The notes beneath the pieces are model-generated. The model was given only the letters and a program-made list of their open reading frames with translations, was not told the DNA's origin and did no database searches. Made by a program: the position numbers and the translations under genes. DNA of 64,000 nucleotides from Ignavibacteriae bacterium HGW-Ignavibacteriae-4 (lineage in GTDB: Bacteria; Bacteroidota; Ignavibacteria; Kapaibacteriales; UBA2268), in the NCBI GenBank assembly GCA_002839765.1, contig PGYR01000001.1:175408-239407 (forward strand), given 5' to 3'. Below, in pieces: positions 52,802 through 62,869 of this stretch. Each line of letters begins with the position of its first letter. Positions within the stretch are counted from its first letter, which is position 1.

Positions 52802-54262
52802 TTAAGCAGTTACTGCTTCTTTTCTCCATCTGATATCTAGATTTCTGTTAGCCGTAGCTTCATCTAGACGTCTTAGTGGAGTAGTCATAGGAGCTTGAAG
52901 TACAGTATCTGGCTCTTCTTTTGTCTCAGTGGCAATTTGAATCATTGCTTTGATAAATCCATCTAAATTTTCAAGATTCTCAGTTTCAGTTGGCTCTATA
53001 AGCATCGCTTCTTTCACTACCAATGGGAAGTAAATAGTTGGGGCATGGAAGCCCAAATCTAATAATCTCTTCGCTATATCTCTTGTGGAAACACCATCTC
53101 TTTTTTGGAAATTACCACTTATAATACATTCGTGTAAGCAATAACCTGGGTATGGTACTTCATAATAATCTTTGATTTGGCTGAGTATATAGTTTGCATT
53201 TATTACTGCATTTTCACTAACTCGTTTTAGACCAACTTCACCAAGCATTCGTATATAAGTATAAGCACGTACAAGAACTCCGAAGTTTCCTCCGAATGTA
53301 TGTACTTTACCTACAGTATTAGGAAAATTATAGTTCAGTTTATAAACTTCACCGTGTTTTTCTATATTTGGAACTGGCAAGAATTCAATTAGTTTTTCAC
53401 TAACACAAATAGGGCCAGCACCAGGTCCACCACCTCCGTGAGGAGTAGAGAAAGTTTTATGTAAGTTAATATGTACGCAGTCAAACTTCATATCACCAGC
53501 TCTAGCAATCGTAAGAAGGGCATTAAGATTTGCACCATCCATATAAATAAGACCGCCACAACCATGTACAAGTTTTTCAATTTCAATCACATCAGTCTCA
53601 AATAATCCCAAAGTATTAGGATTAGTTAACATAAGACCAGCTACATTTTCAACACATTTAGCTCTCAAATCATCTAAATCAATTCTACCATCAGATCCTG
53701 ATTTTACACTTACTATATCAAAACCTGCCATAGCAGCAGAAGCAGGGTTAGTACCGTGAGCTGAATCTGGAATTAGGATTACAGTTTTGTTTGTTTCTCC
53801 TCTTTTTTCAAAATATTTTTTGAAAGTTAGAATTCCAGTTAATTCGCCTTGTGAACCAGCAGCAGGTTGTAAAGAAACACCAGGTAAACCAGTAATTTTC
53901 TTTAAACATTCGCCTAATTCAAACATCATTTTTAATGCCCCTTGAGCATTTTCATCACGGCTAAAGGGATGAAGATTTGCAAATCCGTCCATTGCCGCAA
54001 CTTTCTCATTCACTTTAGGATTGTACTTCATAGTACAAGATCCAAGTGGATACATACCTTTTTCAATATTGAAATTAAGATGCGACAATCTTTGGAAGTG
54101 TCTTGCAATCTCTATTTCACTTACTTCTGGAAGCTCTGCAGCTTCTTTTCTTAGGTACTCTACTGGAATAAATTCAGAAATATTTCTTTTTTCTATTTCT
54201 AATTTAGGAAGTGAATAACCTATTCTTCCTGGTGATGACTTTTCAAATATTAATTTTTCCAT
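52802..54262 (-). CDS. gcvPB: Glycine dehydrogenase (decarboxylating) subunit 2
   Basis: 486 residues: the C-terminal half of glycine cleavage P-protein as a separate subunit. The PLP lysine is in INLHKTFSTPHGGGGPGAG; further motifs are YPLGSCTMKYNPK, SQGELTGILT, DSAHGTNPASAAM and LIEPTETENLENLD. It decarboxylates glycine and passes the aminomethyl group to lipoyl H-protein, with GcvPA. The GcvPA, GcvT and GcvH genes are not adjacent. It follows rnc by 6 nt and so may be expressed from the fab operon. Confidence 0.95.
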   Translation of the reverse strand: MEKLIFEKSSPGRIGYSLPKLEIEKRNISEFIPVEYLRKEAAELPEVSEIEIARHFQRLSHLNFNIEKGMYPLGSCTMKYNPKVNEKVAAMDGFANLHPFSRDENAQGALKMMFELGECLKKITGLPGVSLQPAAGSQGELTGILTFKKYFEKRGETNKTVILIPDSAHGTNPASAAMAGFDIVSVKSGSDGRIDLDDLRAKCVENVAGLMLTNPNTLGLFETDVIEIEKLVHGCGGLIYMDGANLNALLTIARAGDMKFDCVHINLHKTFSTPHGGGGPGAGPICVSEKLIEFLPVPNIEKHGEVYKLNYNFPNTVGKVHTFGGNFGVLVRAYTYIRMLGEVGLKRVSENAVINANYILSQIKDYYEVPYPGYCLHECIISGNFQKRDGVSTRDIAKRLLDLGFHAPTIYFPLVVKEAMLIEPTETENLENLDGFIKAMIQIATETKEEPDTVLQAPMTTPLRRLDEATANRNLDIRWRKEAVTA

Positions 54263-54268
54263 ATCCTT

Positions 54269-55054
54269 TTAAACGGTTAGTTGTTTTAAAGCTGATTTAG
54301 CTGCCTTTTGTTCAGCTGATTTTTTATTCTTACCTATTCCTTGACCTAATAACTCATCTTGAGAGTAAACGCCAACTTCAAATTTCTTCATATGATCGGG
54401 CCCTTCTTCTGAAAGGACTTTATAAGTTGGAGCGTCTTTTCCTTGACTTTGTATTAATTCAAGTAACTTACTTTTGAAATTCTTTTCGTGTTCAAATCCA
54501 TTGTCGTTTAAGAGTGGAATAAATTTTTTCGTTATGAAATAACGTGCATTTTCTAATCCACTATCTAAATAAATAGCCCCAATAATTGCTTCAACACTAT
54601 CTGCGAGTAGTGAATTGCTACCGCTTTGCAATGCCTTTTGGGCACTATAACTTAATAATATAAGTTCATCGAGTCCCATTCTTTCGGCACAATAAGCCAA
54701 CGATTGTTTATTGACAATCGAGGATCTCATTTTTGTCAAATCTCCTTCTAAAACATCATGTTCCAAAAATAAGTATTCCGCCACGACCATTCCTAAGATT
54801 GAATCTCCAAAAAATTCTAATCTTTCATTGGAATATATTTTTTTCTCGGAAATTTGAAGATATGATCGATGGGTCAAAGCTTGCTCAAAAAAAGCAAAAT
54901 TTGATATTTTTATACCAATTTTCTCTTCAAAAGCTTTTTTTTGCTCTTTAGAAAAAAATCCAACTTCTACGAAAAATCTTTCGAAGTTGGATTTCTTTAA
55001 GTTCTTATCATCAGAGAAAATAGAGCTAATAAGTCTATTAAGCTTTGTTCTCAT
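54269..55054 (-). CDS. rnc: Ribonuclease III
   Basis: 261 residues. The catalytic domain has ERLEFFGDSILGMVVAEYLF and the second acidic cluster DSVEAIIGAIYLDSG. A C-terminal dsRNA-binding domain follows (about 190-258: FKSKLLELIQSQGKDAP, GIGKNKKSAEQKAAKSAL). The extra 35 N-terminal residues are common in Bacteroidota. Processes rRNA precursors and double-stranded RNA. Downstream of fabF by 6 nt. Confidence 0.96.
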   Translation of the reverse strand: MRTKLNRLISSIFSDDKNLKKSNFERFFVEVGFFSKEQKKAFEEKIGIKISNFAFFEQALTHRSYLQISEKKIYSNERLEFFGDSILGMVVAEYLFLEHDVLEGDLTKMRSSIVNKQSLAYCAERMGLDELILLSYSAQKALQSGSNSLLADSVEAIIGAIYLDSGLENARYFITKKFIPLLNDNGFEHEKNFKSKLLELIQSQGKDAPTYKVLSEEGPDHMKKFEVGVYSQDELLGQGIGKNKKSAEQKAAKSALKQLTV

Positions 55055-55060
55055 TAATTT

Positions 55061-56323
55061 TTACTCTTCGTATGCTTTGAAACACAAGGTCGCATTATGC
55101 CCACCAAAACCAAATGTATTGCTAATTGCAGCTTTCACTTCTTTTTTGATAGGAGTATTCGGTACATAATTCAAATCAGCACATTCTGGATCAGGTGTGT
55201 CATAGTTAATTGTAGGAGGAACAATTCCCTCTTTAATTGCTTTGACTGCAGCAATAGCTTCTATAGCACCTGCCGCTCCTAATAAATGTCCTGTCATTGA
55301 CTTAGATGAACTTACTAATAAATTCTTAGAATGTTCTTCGAATACGGTTACAATTGCATTAGATTCATTTTTATCATTAAAGAAAGTAGAAGTACCATGA
55401 GCATTGATATAATCAATATCATTAGGAACTAATCCAGCATCTTTGATAGCAATACGCATTGATCTAACTGCACCTTCCCCGCCTGGTGCCGGCTGAGTTA
55501 TGTGGTAAGCATCATCTGTCAATCCCATACCTGCAATTTCTGCATAAATCTTAGCACCTCTGTTCTTAGCATGCTCTTCTGTTTCTAAAATCAAAATTCC
55601 ACCACCTTCACCAATAACAAAACCATCTCTAGCTTTATCAAAAGGTCTCGATGCGGTTGCGAATCCGTCATTATTTTCAGAAAGTGCTTTCATTGCATTG
55701 AAACCACCTACACCCATTGGGCAAATAACTGCTTCTGCACCACCAGTAACCATAACATCTGCATCACCTCTTTGCAACAGCATAAGTGCATCTGCAAGTG
55801 AGTGTGAAGAAGTAGCACAGGCTGATACAGTTGCATAGTTAGGACCACGAAGCCCCCATCTAATAGCTACTTGTCCCGCTGCAATATCTGAAATTAACAT
55901 TGGTACGAAGAAAGGAGAAATTCTATCAGGCTTACCATCTCTTTTGTAAAGATTCTCTTGTTGGTTATGGTATGTCCACATACCACCTATACCTGAACCG
56001 ATAATAACACCTACTCTATCTTTGTCAGTGTTTTCAAAATCGATTCCAGAATCTTCTACAGCCATAGCAGCTGAAGACATAGCAAACTGTGTAAATAAAT
56101 CCATTCTTTGGATTTCTTTTCTGGTCATGTGTAATTCAGGATCGTAATCCTTTACTTCACATGCAAAATGTGTTTTGAACTCAGAAGCATCAAATCTAGT
56201 AATAGGGGCTGAGCCACCTTTACCAGCTAAGAGAGCATTCCAATACTCATCAAGATTATTACCAATAGGAGTCACAGCTCCCATTCCAGTAATTACAATC
56301 TTTGGATAATCATATTTAGGCAT
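55061..56323 (-). CDS. fabF: Beta-ketoacyl-ACP synthase II
   Basis: Chain-elongating condensing enzyme of fatty acid synthesis. 420 residues with the Cys-His-His triad: Cys169 in VSACATSSHSL, His in NAHGTSTFFND and His in SMTGHLLGAAGA. The start MPKYDYPKIVITGMGAVTP is typical. It lies 24 nt downstream of acpP. Confidence 0.97.
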   Translation of the reverse strand: MPKYDYPKIVITGMGAVTPIGNNLDEYWNALLAGKGGSAPITRFDASEFKTHFACEVKDYDPELHMTRKEIQRMDLFTQFAMSSAAMAVEDSGIDFENTDKDRVGVIIGSGIGGMWTYHNQQENLYKRDGKPDRISPFFVPMLISDIAAGQVAIRWGLRGPNYATVSACATSSHSLADALMLLQRGDADVMVTGGAEAVICPMGVGGFNAMKALSENNDGFATASRPFDKARDGFVIGEGGGILILETEEHAKNRGAKIYAEIAGMGLTDDAYHITQPAPGGEGAVRSMRIAIKDAGLVPNDIDYINAHGTSTFFNDKNESNAIVTVFEEHSKNLLVSSSKSMTGHLLGAAGAIEAIAAVKAIKEGIVPPTINYDTPDPECADLNYVPNTPIKKEVKAAISNTFGFGGHNATLCFKAYEE

Positions 56324-56347
56324 TGACTTACCGTTTAGTTTTTTTAA

Positions 56348-56584
56348 TTAACTAACTTTACCTTGAAGATAATTTATTACGTCGCCTACTGTAAGGATTT
56401 TTTCAGCGTCGCTATCGTCTATAGTTAAATCGAATTCTTTTTCGAATTCCATAATTAACTCAACAGTATCTAATGAATCAGCACCCAAATCTTTTGTAAA
56501 AGATGCTTCAGGAGTGACTTGTGATTCTTCAACACCTAATTTGTTAACTACTATCTCAGTTACTTTACCGTTGATATCAGCCAT
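56348..56584 (-). CDS. acpP: Acyl carrier protein
   Basis: 78 residues, strongly acidic. Ser37 in [11 protein letters not shown] is the phosphopantetheine site. It carries growing acyl chains to FabD, FabF, FabG and FabH, all encoded around it. Length and motif are entirely typical. Confidence 0.97.
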   Translation of the reverse strand: MADINGKVTEIVVNKLGVEESQVTPEASFTKDLGADSLDTVELIMEFEKEFDLTIDDSDAEKILTVGDVINYLQGKVS

Positions 56585-56628
56585 GTTATACCTCTAAAAT
56601 ATTGTTTATAATAAATAATTGTTGTTTT

Positions 56629-57354
56629 CTATATTGCTAATCCACCATCTACATGTAGTACTTGACCTGTAATATATCTAGATTCATTAGAAGCAAAGAA
56701 TGCAACTACATCAGATATATCACTTGGCTCTGCTGCACGTTTCAGAGGAATATTATTTTTAAATGCATTTACTTGATCTTCTGTTAACTTTCCTGTCATA
56801 TCAGTAAGTACATAACCTGGTGCTATCAAATTGACTAATATATTTCTTGCTGCTAACTCTTTAGCTAATGATTTAGTAAATCCTATTAACCCAGCTTTTG
56901 ATGCAGCATAATTAGATTGTCCTGCATTACCAGTCGTACCCACAATAGATCCTATATTGATTATTCTACCTTGTTTTTGTGAAAGCATAAATCTACTTAC
57001 TACTTTACAAGTATTGAATACACCTTTTAAGTTAATACTTATAACATCATCGAAATCACTTTCCGACATTCTTAAAATCAAATTATCTTTAGTAATTCCT
57101 GCATTATTAACTAGTATATCAATTGAACCAGCTTCTTTTTGTATTTCATTGAATGTATTAGTTACTGATTCAAGATCAGAAACATCACATTGCTTATAAA
57201 TTATATTATGTTTTGAATCAAGTTCCATATTTGTAGAACGACCCAAAGCATAAACTGTTGCCCCGTCTTCAGCTAATTTGTCTGAAATAGCTAATCCTAT
57301 TCCTTTAGCTCCACCCGTGACTACAGCTACTTTATTCTCTAATTTCAAACCCAT
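56629..57354 (-). CDS. fabG: 3-oxoacyl-ACP reductase
   Basis: 241-residue SDR with TGGAKGIGLAISDKL, NNAGITKDNL, catalytic Ser in NIGSIVGTTG, YxxxK in NYAASKAGL and the end YITGQVLHVDGG. NADPH-dependent reduction of beta-ketoacyl-ACP. Located between fabD and acpP, which distinguishes it from the other SDR at 32213-32935. Confidence 0.96.
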   Translation of the reverse strand: MGLKLENKVAVVTGGAKGIGLAISDKLAEDGATVYALGRSTNMELDSKHNIIYKQCDVSDLESVTNTFNEIQKEAGSIDILVNNAGITKDNLILRMSESDFDDVISINLKGVFNTCKVVSRFMLSQKQGRIINIGSIVGTTGNAGQSNYAASKAGLIGFTKSLAKELAARNILVNLIAPGYVLTDMTGKLTEDQVNAFKNNIPLKRAAEPSDISDVVAFFASNESRYITGQVLHVDGGLAI

Positions 57355-57409
57355 ATTTCAATTTTTCGGAATTTTAAAAGCTACAATTTAACAATTATTT
57401 AACTTAAAA

Positions 57410-58324
57410 TTAAACATTTTCTATGTCTTGCAATTTATCAAATCCACTTATATTAATATCTTTTAAAGTTCTCTTAGTTAGACCTTGAAGTACATTCCCA
57501 GGACCCATTTCTACAAAGTCTGTAAATCCAGCTTTATGAAGATTGTTTAGAATCTGAGTCCAAAGCACTGGAGCCGTTAGCTGTTCAATTAACTTCTTCT
57601 TCAATTCTTCAGAATTTGTTTCTTCTTTTGCATCTACGTTTGTATATACAGGTACACTAGCATTCTTAAATTCAATATTATTGATAGCTTCTGCCAATTT
57701 ATCTTGTGCTGGTTTCATCAATGGAGAATGGAATGCGCCACTTACAGGTAATTCCATAACCATTCTAGCACCTTTCTCTTTGAAAATACCAGATTTTTCT
57801 CTTAAATAATCTCTTGAACCTGATATTACAATTTGTCCAGGGCTATTGAAGTTAGCGGGTACAACAACATTTCCTTCAATAGTTAGCATTTTGCAAATAT
57901 CTATAAGTACCTCATCTTCCATTCCAATGATAGCAAACATAGTTCCCGGTTCGTTCTCACCTGCTTTAAACATTAATTCACCTCTGAGGGAAACTAATTT
58001 AACAGCATCCTCGAATGAAATAACACCAGCAGAATACAAAGCCGCATATTCACCAACAGAATGACCCGCAACGCCTTCTATAATTAGTTTTTCTTTTGTC
58101 AAACTACTTACTACAGCACTATGAAGAAATATAGCTGGTTGAGTATATCTTGTTTCTTTTAATTTCTCAACTGGTCCATTAAAACAAATATTGCTTAATG
58201 AGTATCCTAACAACTCGTCAGCTTTATCAATTAAATTCTTTGATTCGATATTATTTTCATAATAATCTTTTAACATACCAACATACTGTGACCCCTGACC
58301 TGAAAACAGAGCTACTTTTTTCAT
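57410..58324 (-). CDS. fabD: Malonyl-CoA:ACP transacylase
   Basis: 304 residues. The nucleophile Ser89 is in GVAGHSVGEYAAL. Further motifs are FSGQGSQYVGM, QPAIFLHSA and the His of SGAFHSPLM. It loads malonate onto ACP. Its ATG overlaps the fabH stop by 4 nt (ATGA). Confidence 0.96.
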   Translation of the reverse strand: MKKVALFSGQGSQYVGMLKDYYENNIESKNLIDKADELLGYSLSNICFNGPVEKLKETRYTQPAIFLHSAVVSSLTKEKLIIEGVAGHSVGEYAALYSAGVISFEDAVKLVSLRGELMFKAGENEPGTMFAIIGMEDEVLIDICKMLTIEGNVVVPANFNSPGQIVISGSRDYLREKSGIFKEKGARMVMELPVSGAFHSPLMKPAQDKLAEAINNIEFKNASVPVYTNVDAKEETNSEELKKKLIEQLTAPVLWTQILNNLHKAGFTDFVEMGPGNVLQGLTKRTLKDINISGFDKLQDIENV

Positions 58325-59310
58325 TTATTCATATTCCATTTTACATAGATAGAACCCCAAGTGAAGCCAGCACCAAAGCTTGATAATATTAAATTATCAC
58401 CTTTTTTTATTTTTCCAGCTTCTAACCATTCAGATATACAAAGTGGAATAGTCGCGGCAGTAGTGTTACCATATTTCTCAATATTAACCATTACTTTATC
58501 CATACCTACGCCCATTCTTTCGGCTGTAGCACTTATTATTCTTAGATTGGCTTGATGTGGTACAAGGAAAGATATGTCTTCACTTGTAAGATTGTTTTTA
58601 TCCATTATCTCTTTAGAAACATCAGCCATGCCTTTCACAGCATACTTGAAAACAGTTTTACCATCTTGATATACAGTATGTTCCATATTTTCAACAGTTT
58701 CTTTTGTTGCAGGATGTGCACTTCCACCAGCTTTTTGATTCAGGTATTGACCACCAATTCCATCTATATGGAGAATAGAATCTAATATACCATAATTATC
58801 ATCATTAGATTTTTCGATAAGACAAACACCAGCAGCATCTCCAAAAAGAATAGCTGTATTTCTATCATTCATATTTAGTATTGAAGACATCTTATCAGCA
58901 CCGCAAAGTAAAACTTTTTTTGCTGCACCGGATTCTACTAAACTAGCGGCAGTTTTCAATGCAAAAAGGAATCCTGAACACGCTGCAGAAATATCGAATC
59001 CCCATACGTTTTTAATTCCTAGTTTATGTTGTACTACTGCTGCAGTAGAAGGGTACATGTGGTCAGGCGTAACAGTTGCTACTATTATACAGTCAATTTC
59101 TTGTTTATCTATACCAGCATTCTCTATACATTTTAATGCTGCAGGTACTATCATATCAGATGTAGCACCATTTTTCATTATTCTTCTTTCGTTAATACCA
59201 GTACGAGTTTTTATCCACTCATCACTTGTATCCAAGTAAGACTCAAAATGCTTATTCGTAAGTTTGTCTTCAGGATAATAATGAGCAATCGCAGTTATAG
59301 TTGCTGGCAT
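58321..59310 (-). CDS. fabH: Beta-ketoacyl-ACP synthase III
   Basis: Initiates fatty acid synthesis from acyl-CoA and malonyl-ACP. 329 residues with Cys111 in DISAACSGFLFAL, His in LVPHQANLRII and Asn in YGNTTAATIPL; the C-terminus has SFGAGFTWGS. The starter preference (acetyl or branched) cannot be read off. Confidence 0.97.
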   Translation of the reverse strand: MPATITAIAHYYPEDKLTNKHFESYLDTSDEWIKTRTGINERRIMKNGATSDMIVPAALKCIENAGIDKQEIDCIIVATVTPDHMYPSTAAVVQHKLGIKNVWGFDISAACSGFLFALKTAASLVESGAAKKVLLCGADKMSSILNMNDRNTAILFGDAAGVCLIEKSNDDNYGILDSILHIDGIGGQYLNQKAGGSAHPATKETVENMEHTVYQDGKTVFKYAVKGMADVSKEIMDKNNLTSEDISFLVPHQANLRIISATAERMGVGMDKVMVNIEKYGNTTAATIPLCISEWLEAGKIKKGDNLILSSFGAGFTWGSIYVKWNMNK

Positions 59311-59347
59311 GTTTATTTCTCAAATTTATAAAAATCTATTTCGGAAA

Positions 59348-60373
59348 TTAAGAAGATTGTAAAGAAATTTCAATTTTCTTGTTAATTTCTTTAGTATAAG
59401 TTATCAACGCTGTGTAAAGCATATTCTTAATTGCTTTTGGAGAGGACTTACCGTGGCCTATAATAACTACCCCGTTTACTCCCAATAGTGGCACTCCCCC
59501 ATGGTCTTGGTAATCAAACCCACGGAAGACATCTTTTATAGTAGGAGCCATCAATCCAACTTTTAATTTCTTAATTGTACTTTGACTGGCATATTTTTTA
59601 AGAGTTTCTTTGAAGAAACCCATGAAACTCTCAGCAAATTTGAGGATAATATTCCCTACAAATCCATCACAGACAACAATATCAGCGGCACCAGGGAAAA
59701 TATCTCTTCCCTCAACATTTCCAATAAAGTTCAATTTTGATTCTTTTAGTAACTTAAATGCTTCCTGTACAGTCTCAGTACCTTTCTTTTCCTCTTCACC
59801 AATATTAAGTAATCCAATTGAGGGGTTTTTAATATTATACATTTCTGATAAATATACTTGACCCATCACAGCAAATTCGTATAGGAATTGAGGTTTGACT
59901 TCTGAGTTAGCACCGACATCTAATAGTAATGTAGGACTATCTTTGATAGTTGGAAAGAAAGAACCAATAGTAGGTCTGCTTACACCTTTGATCCTACCTA
60001 ATTTAAGAGTAGAAGTAGATAATATAGCACCAGTATTGCCTGCTGATATAAATGCATTTACTTTATTGTCTTTTAATAAATCAAGGCCTATGGAAATAGA
60101 AGAATCTTTTTTGGTTTTAATTCCTGCAGTGGCATCATCTTCCATCGTTATAACTTGAGAAGCATTTACGATTTCATAATCGTAATTTTTTAAAGATGGG
60201 TTTTTTTCAATTTCAGTTTTTATGAGTTCTATTTCACCAACAAAGTATAATTTAATATTTTTGTCCGTATTCTCATTAAGGAACTCTAAAGCACCTTTTA
60301 TTTCACTTTCAGGAGCAAAATCACTTCCCATTATATCTATTGCGATACTTATATTTTGTTTTGCCCCTGACAT
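59348..60373 (-). CDS. plsX: Phosphate acyltransferase PlsX
   Basis: 341 residues: IAIDIMGSDFAPESEIKGAL, FISAGNTGAILSTS, LLDVGANSE and GLLNIGEEEKKGTE. It makes acyl-phosphate from acyl-ACP for phospholipid synthesis (PlsX/PlsY route) at the membrane surface. Between rpmF and fabH, as in many bacteria. Confidence 0.97.
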   Translation of the reverse strand: MSGAKQNISIAIDIMGSDFAPESEIKGALEFLNENTDKNIKLYFVGEIELIKTEIEKNPSLKNYDYEIVNASQVITMEDDATAGIKTKKDSSISIGLDLLKDNKVNAFISAGNTGAILSTSTLKLGRIKGVSRPTIGSFFPTIKDSPTLLLDVGANSEVKPQFLYEFAVMGQVYLSEMYNIKNPSIGLLNIGEEEKKGTETVQEAFKLLKESKLNFIGNVEGRDIFPGAADIVVCDGFVGNIILKFAESFMGFFKETLKKYASQSTIKKLKVGLMAPTIKDVFRGFDYQDHGGVPLLGVNGVVIIGHGKSSPKAIKNMLYTALITYTKEINKKIEISLQSS

Positions 60374-60390
60374 GATAATTCCTCAGAAAA

Positions 60391-60576
60391 TTAGTCGAAT
60401 TTTCTGCCATTGTAATAATAAACCTTTTTACCGTCTTCAACAACTAACGAAGCTCTGTGTGATCTTTTAATCTCACCAGTTTGCTCACATGTCGATAAAG
60501 TAGGTGCATCTATTTTATAATGAGTTCTTCTTTTATCTCTTCTAGATTTCGAAATCTTACGCTTCGGATGTGCCAT
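60391..60576 (-). CDS. rpmF: Ribosomal protein bL32
   Basis: 61 residues: [20 protein letters not shown], then [17 protein letters not shown]. Only one cysteine of the zinc ribbon is left, so this is the zinc-free C-minus form, which I believe is usual in the phylum. Large-subunit protein near the peptide exit. First of the plsX-fab gene string after DUF177. Confidence 0.96.
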   Translation of the reverse strand: MAHPKRKISKSRRDKRRTHYKIDAPTLSTCEQTGEIKRSHRASLVVEDGKKVYYYNGRKFD

Positions 60577-60593
60577 TGTATTAACCTTTAAAT

Positions 60594-61082
60594 TTAATTA
60601 TGTTTCAAATTTTTTAATATATCAAATGGGCTGAGCCCTTCCTTTTTAATCTCTTTTATCTCTGGATATATTTCTTCTATATCTTTGTCTTTGTATTGAG
60701 GAGCTACTTTTTTCATTGGTACTTTAACCAAAAGCTCCTGAATTACTATTTCAGTAATATTGACATTTTTCTCTTCTTCGCCAACATATATTATATTCTC
60801 GTCTTTTTCCGTTCGGTATTCTTCTTTCATACCTTTTATAATATTAATATTAACTTCAGCTTCGATTCTTTCTCTATATTCTTCAAGTGATAAATCACAA
60901 ATCAATCTAGCAGAAGTCCAAGCTTTTCCATTTAGTATTATCCTATCATTATGAACTCTAATTGAGCCTTCTATGAAGACTTCTGAGTCTATAATTTCAG
61001 ATTTGAAATCTCCATCAGCAATTCCACTGATTTCGATATAATGTTTACCATTTGATAAACCTTGGGCATTTAATAATAACAT
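60594..61082 (-). CDS. DUF177 / YceD family protein
   Basis: 162 residues with the DUF177 pattern ([36 protein letters not shown]) and a C-terminal [18 protein letters not shown]. The CxxC-type cysteines of many YceD proteins are mostly missing (one Cys left). Its fixed place before rpmF supports the call; relatives are implicated in 23S rRNA accumulation or ribosome assembly. First gene of the operon. Confidence 0.88.
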   Translation of the reverse strand: MLLLNAQGLSNGKHYIEISGIADGDFKSEIIDSEVFIEGSIRVHNDRIILNGKAWTSARLICDLSLEEYRERIEAEVNINIIKGMKEEYRTEKDENIIYVGEEEKNVNITEIVIQELLVKVPMKKVAPQYKDKDIEEIYPEIKEIKKEGLSPFDILKNLKHN

Positions 61083-61109
61083 TTCAAATAAACGGTTAAA
61101 TACAAGCTA

Positions 61110-61141
61110 CAAATATACTAACAGATTAGAGTAATATCAAG
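61110..61141 (-). promoter_or_regulatory. Promoter of the DUF177-rpmF-plsX-fab operon
   Basis: On the minus strand CTTG (61141-61138), 20-nt spacer, TATATTTG (61117-61110): one mismatch to the Bacteroidota consensus, 27 nt before the DUF177 ATG. Confidence 0.6.
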
Positions 61142-61161
61142 TATATTCTTTTATTTTTTAA

Positions 61162-62868
61162 TTAATCGCAACCTAATGCAGATTTATTCTGAGCAGCAGC
61201 TTTGTTATTCGGATTTACTTTCAGTACTTTTGAATACCATACACAAGCATTTTTAACATCGCCCATGCCTTGGTAAGCTATTGCTGCATAAAGGAATCCA
61301 TATTCTATCTCTGGTTGTTCTTCAGACCAACTAACAGCGACTTTTAACAATTTTTTCCACTCTTTAGCTTTATAATAAAGTCCAGAAAGTTTTGCATAAG
61401 CAGACCTAAGATTATTCTTATTCACTTCAGGATAAGCTACAGAAACCAAAATTGCTTTCTCAAAATTATCAACAGCTTTCTTATCATCTTCTTTTCCTGC
61501 ATAAGCATCACCTAGATATACATAAGATCCAGCATCAGTACTGTCCATCATTGCTGATTTTTCTAGATAATAAATAGCAGTGTCTCTCTGATCCATAAAC
61601 AAGTAAGATAGACCTTTGTAATATATAATCTTTGAATCAGTGCTATCGTTACATGCAGCAGTATTCAATCTCTTATCAAAGAAGAATAATGCTTCATCAT
61701 ATTTTTTTGCAGAGAACATTAATCTACCAACCATATTCATCAGATTACATGATGCATCTGGATTCTTGTTAACCAAATCTTTATATATATTAAGTGCTGC
61801 AGTTGTATCACCTGTAAATAATTCTGCAGTACCATATCTTCTGATATCAGCTTCTTCTATTTCTGGATTATCTTTATCCATCGCTAATATTGCTTTATAA
61901 GCTGCTTTTGAATTAGGGTAGTCTTTATTATCATAGTAACAACGAGCCATTAGTAAGTTTGCTTTGAACTTAACAGAGTCTATATGCTCTGATACATATT
62001 TCAACCGTGGAGCAGCAGAATCACATAGCCCTAGCTCATATAACGATTGTCCCAAATACCATCTTCCTAGATTACCTTCAGGTCTTAACTCGTAATATCT
62101 AAATAATGCAGGAACCGCATCTTTATATTGCTTAGCAAAAAATAATATTTTACCTTTGTTGAAAAAGGCGCTAGCATCCATAGTATCTTGTTTAGTTACT
62201 CTGTCCCATTCTTTCAAGGACATAGTAAACAGTTCATTAGACAAATCTTGGTCTGCTTCTCTATTAGCTAACCAATAATACGAAGTTGCAAGTTTAGAAC
62301 GTGCTTCTTTTTGATTCTCATCTAATGATAATGCTTTTTCATAAGATTTTTTAGATAGCTCATAAACTCTCTGGTCAAAATACATGTCCCCTTCGGTGAT
62401 ATAAATACGAGGATCATTCTCATTTATATCACGAGCACGTTTAATCTGTACTTCTGCATCAGTAAGTTTACCCGCTCTTATATAATTACTTGCGAGTTCT
62501 AATCTTATTGGAATACTTTTTTCAAAGTCATCAATTCCATTTTTTAGAAGCTTTTCAGCTTTTACATAATCTTTATTAACTGATAATATTCTACCATATT
62601 TAATAATAGCTATTTCATTATCATCAATATTATAGGCACTTTCATAAGCCTTATTAGCTTCTACATAGTTTTCTAATTCAAAGTATATATCACCTTTCAG
62701 TATCAATAATTTCTGATTTTCACTGTTATTATTAATATTCTTTGCCAATCCTTCAGCATCAGAATACTTACATTTACTAATCAATGCTTGTAAATCTTCA
62801 ACTGATTGTGAATATAGGTTGAATGAAAATGTTAAAAATAAAATTGCTATTATTCTGTTAAAACTCAT
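61162..62868 (-). CDS. Secreted tetratricopeptide-repeat protein
   Basis: 568 residues from ATG 62868, which has GAGGAG 4-9 nt upstream and gives the signal peptide SFNRIIAILFLTFSFNLYSQ; an ATG at 62880 would overlap the upstream gene. At least ten TPR units follow (for instance DIYFELENYVEANKAYESAY, ALSLDENQKEARSKLATSYY), ending VWYSKVLKVNPNNKAAAQNK. A periplasmic protein-interaction scaffold; the partner is unknown. It follows the PstS-like lipoprotein by one base. Confidence 0.85.
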   Translation of the reverse strand: MSFNRIIAILFLTFSFNLYSQSVEDLQALISKCKYSDAEGLAKNINNNSENQKLLILKGDIYFELENYVEANKAYESAYNIDDNEIAIIKYGRILSVNKDYVKAEKLLKNGIDDFEKSIPIRLELASNYIRAGKLTDAEVQIKRARDINENDPRIYITEGDMYFDQRVYELSKKSYEKALSLDENQKEARSKLATSYYWLANREADQDLSNELFTMSLKEWDRVTKQDTMDASAFFNKGKILFFAKQYKDAVPALFRYYELRPEGNLGRWYLGQSLYELGLCDSAAPRLKYVSEHIDSVKFKANLLMARCYYDNKDYPNSKAAYKAILAMDKDNPEIEEADIRRYGTAELFTGDTTAALNIYKDLVNKNPDASCNLMNMVGRLMFSAKKYDEALFFFDKRLNTAACNDSTDSKIIYYKGLSYLFMDQRDTAIYYLEKSAMMDSTDAGSYVYLGDAYAGKEDDKKAVDNFEKAILVSVAYPEVNKNNLRSAYAKLSGLYYKAKEWKKLLKVAVSWSEEQPEIEYGFLYAAIAYQGMGDVKNACVWYSKVLKVNPNNKAAAQNKSALGCD

Positions 62869-62869
62869 C

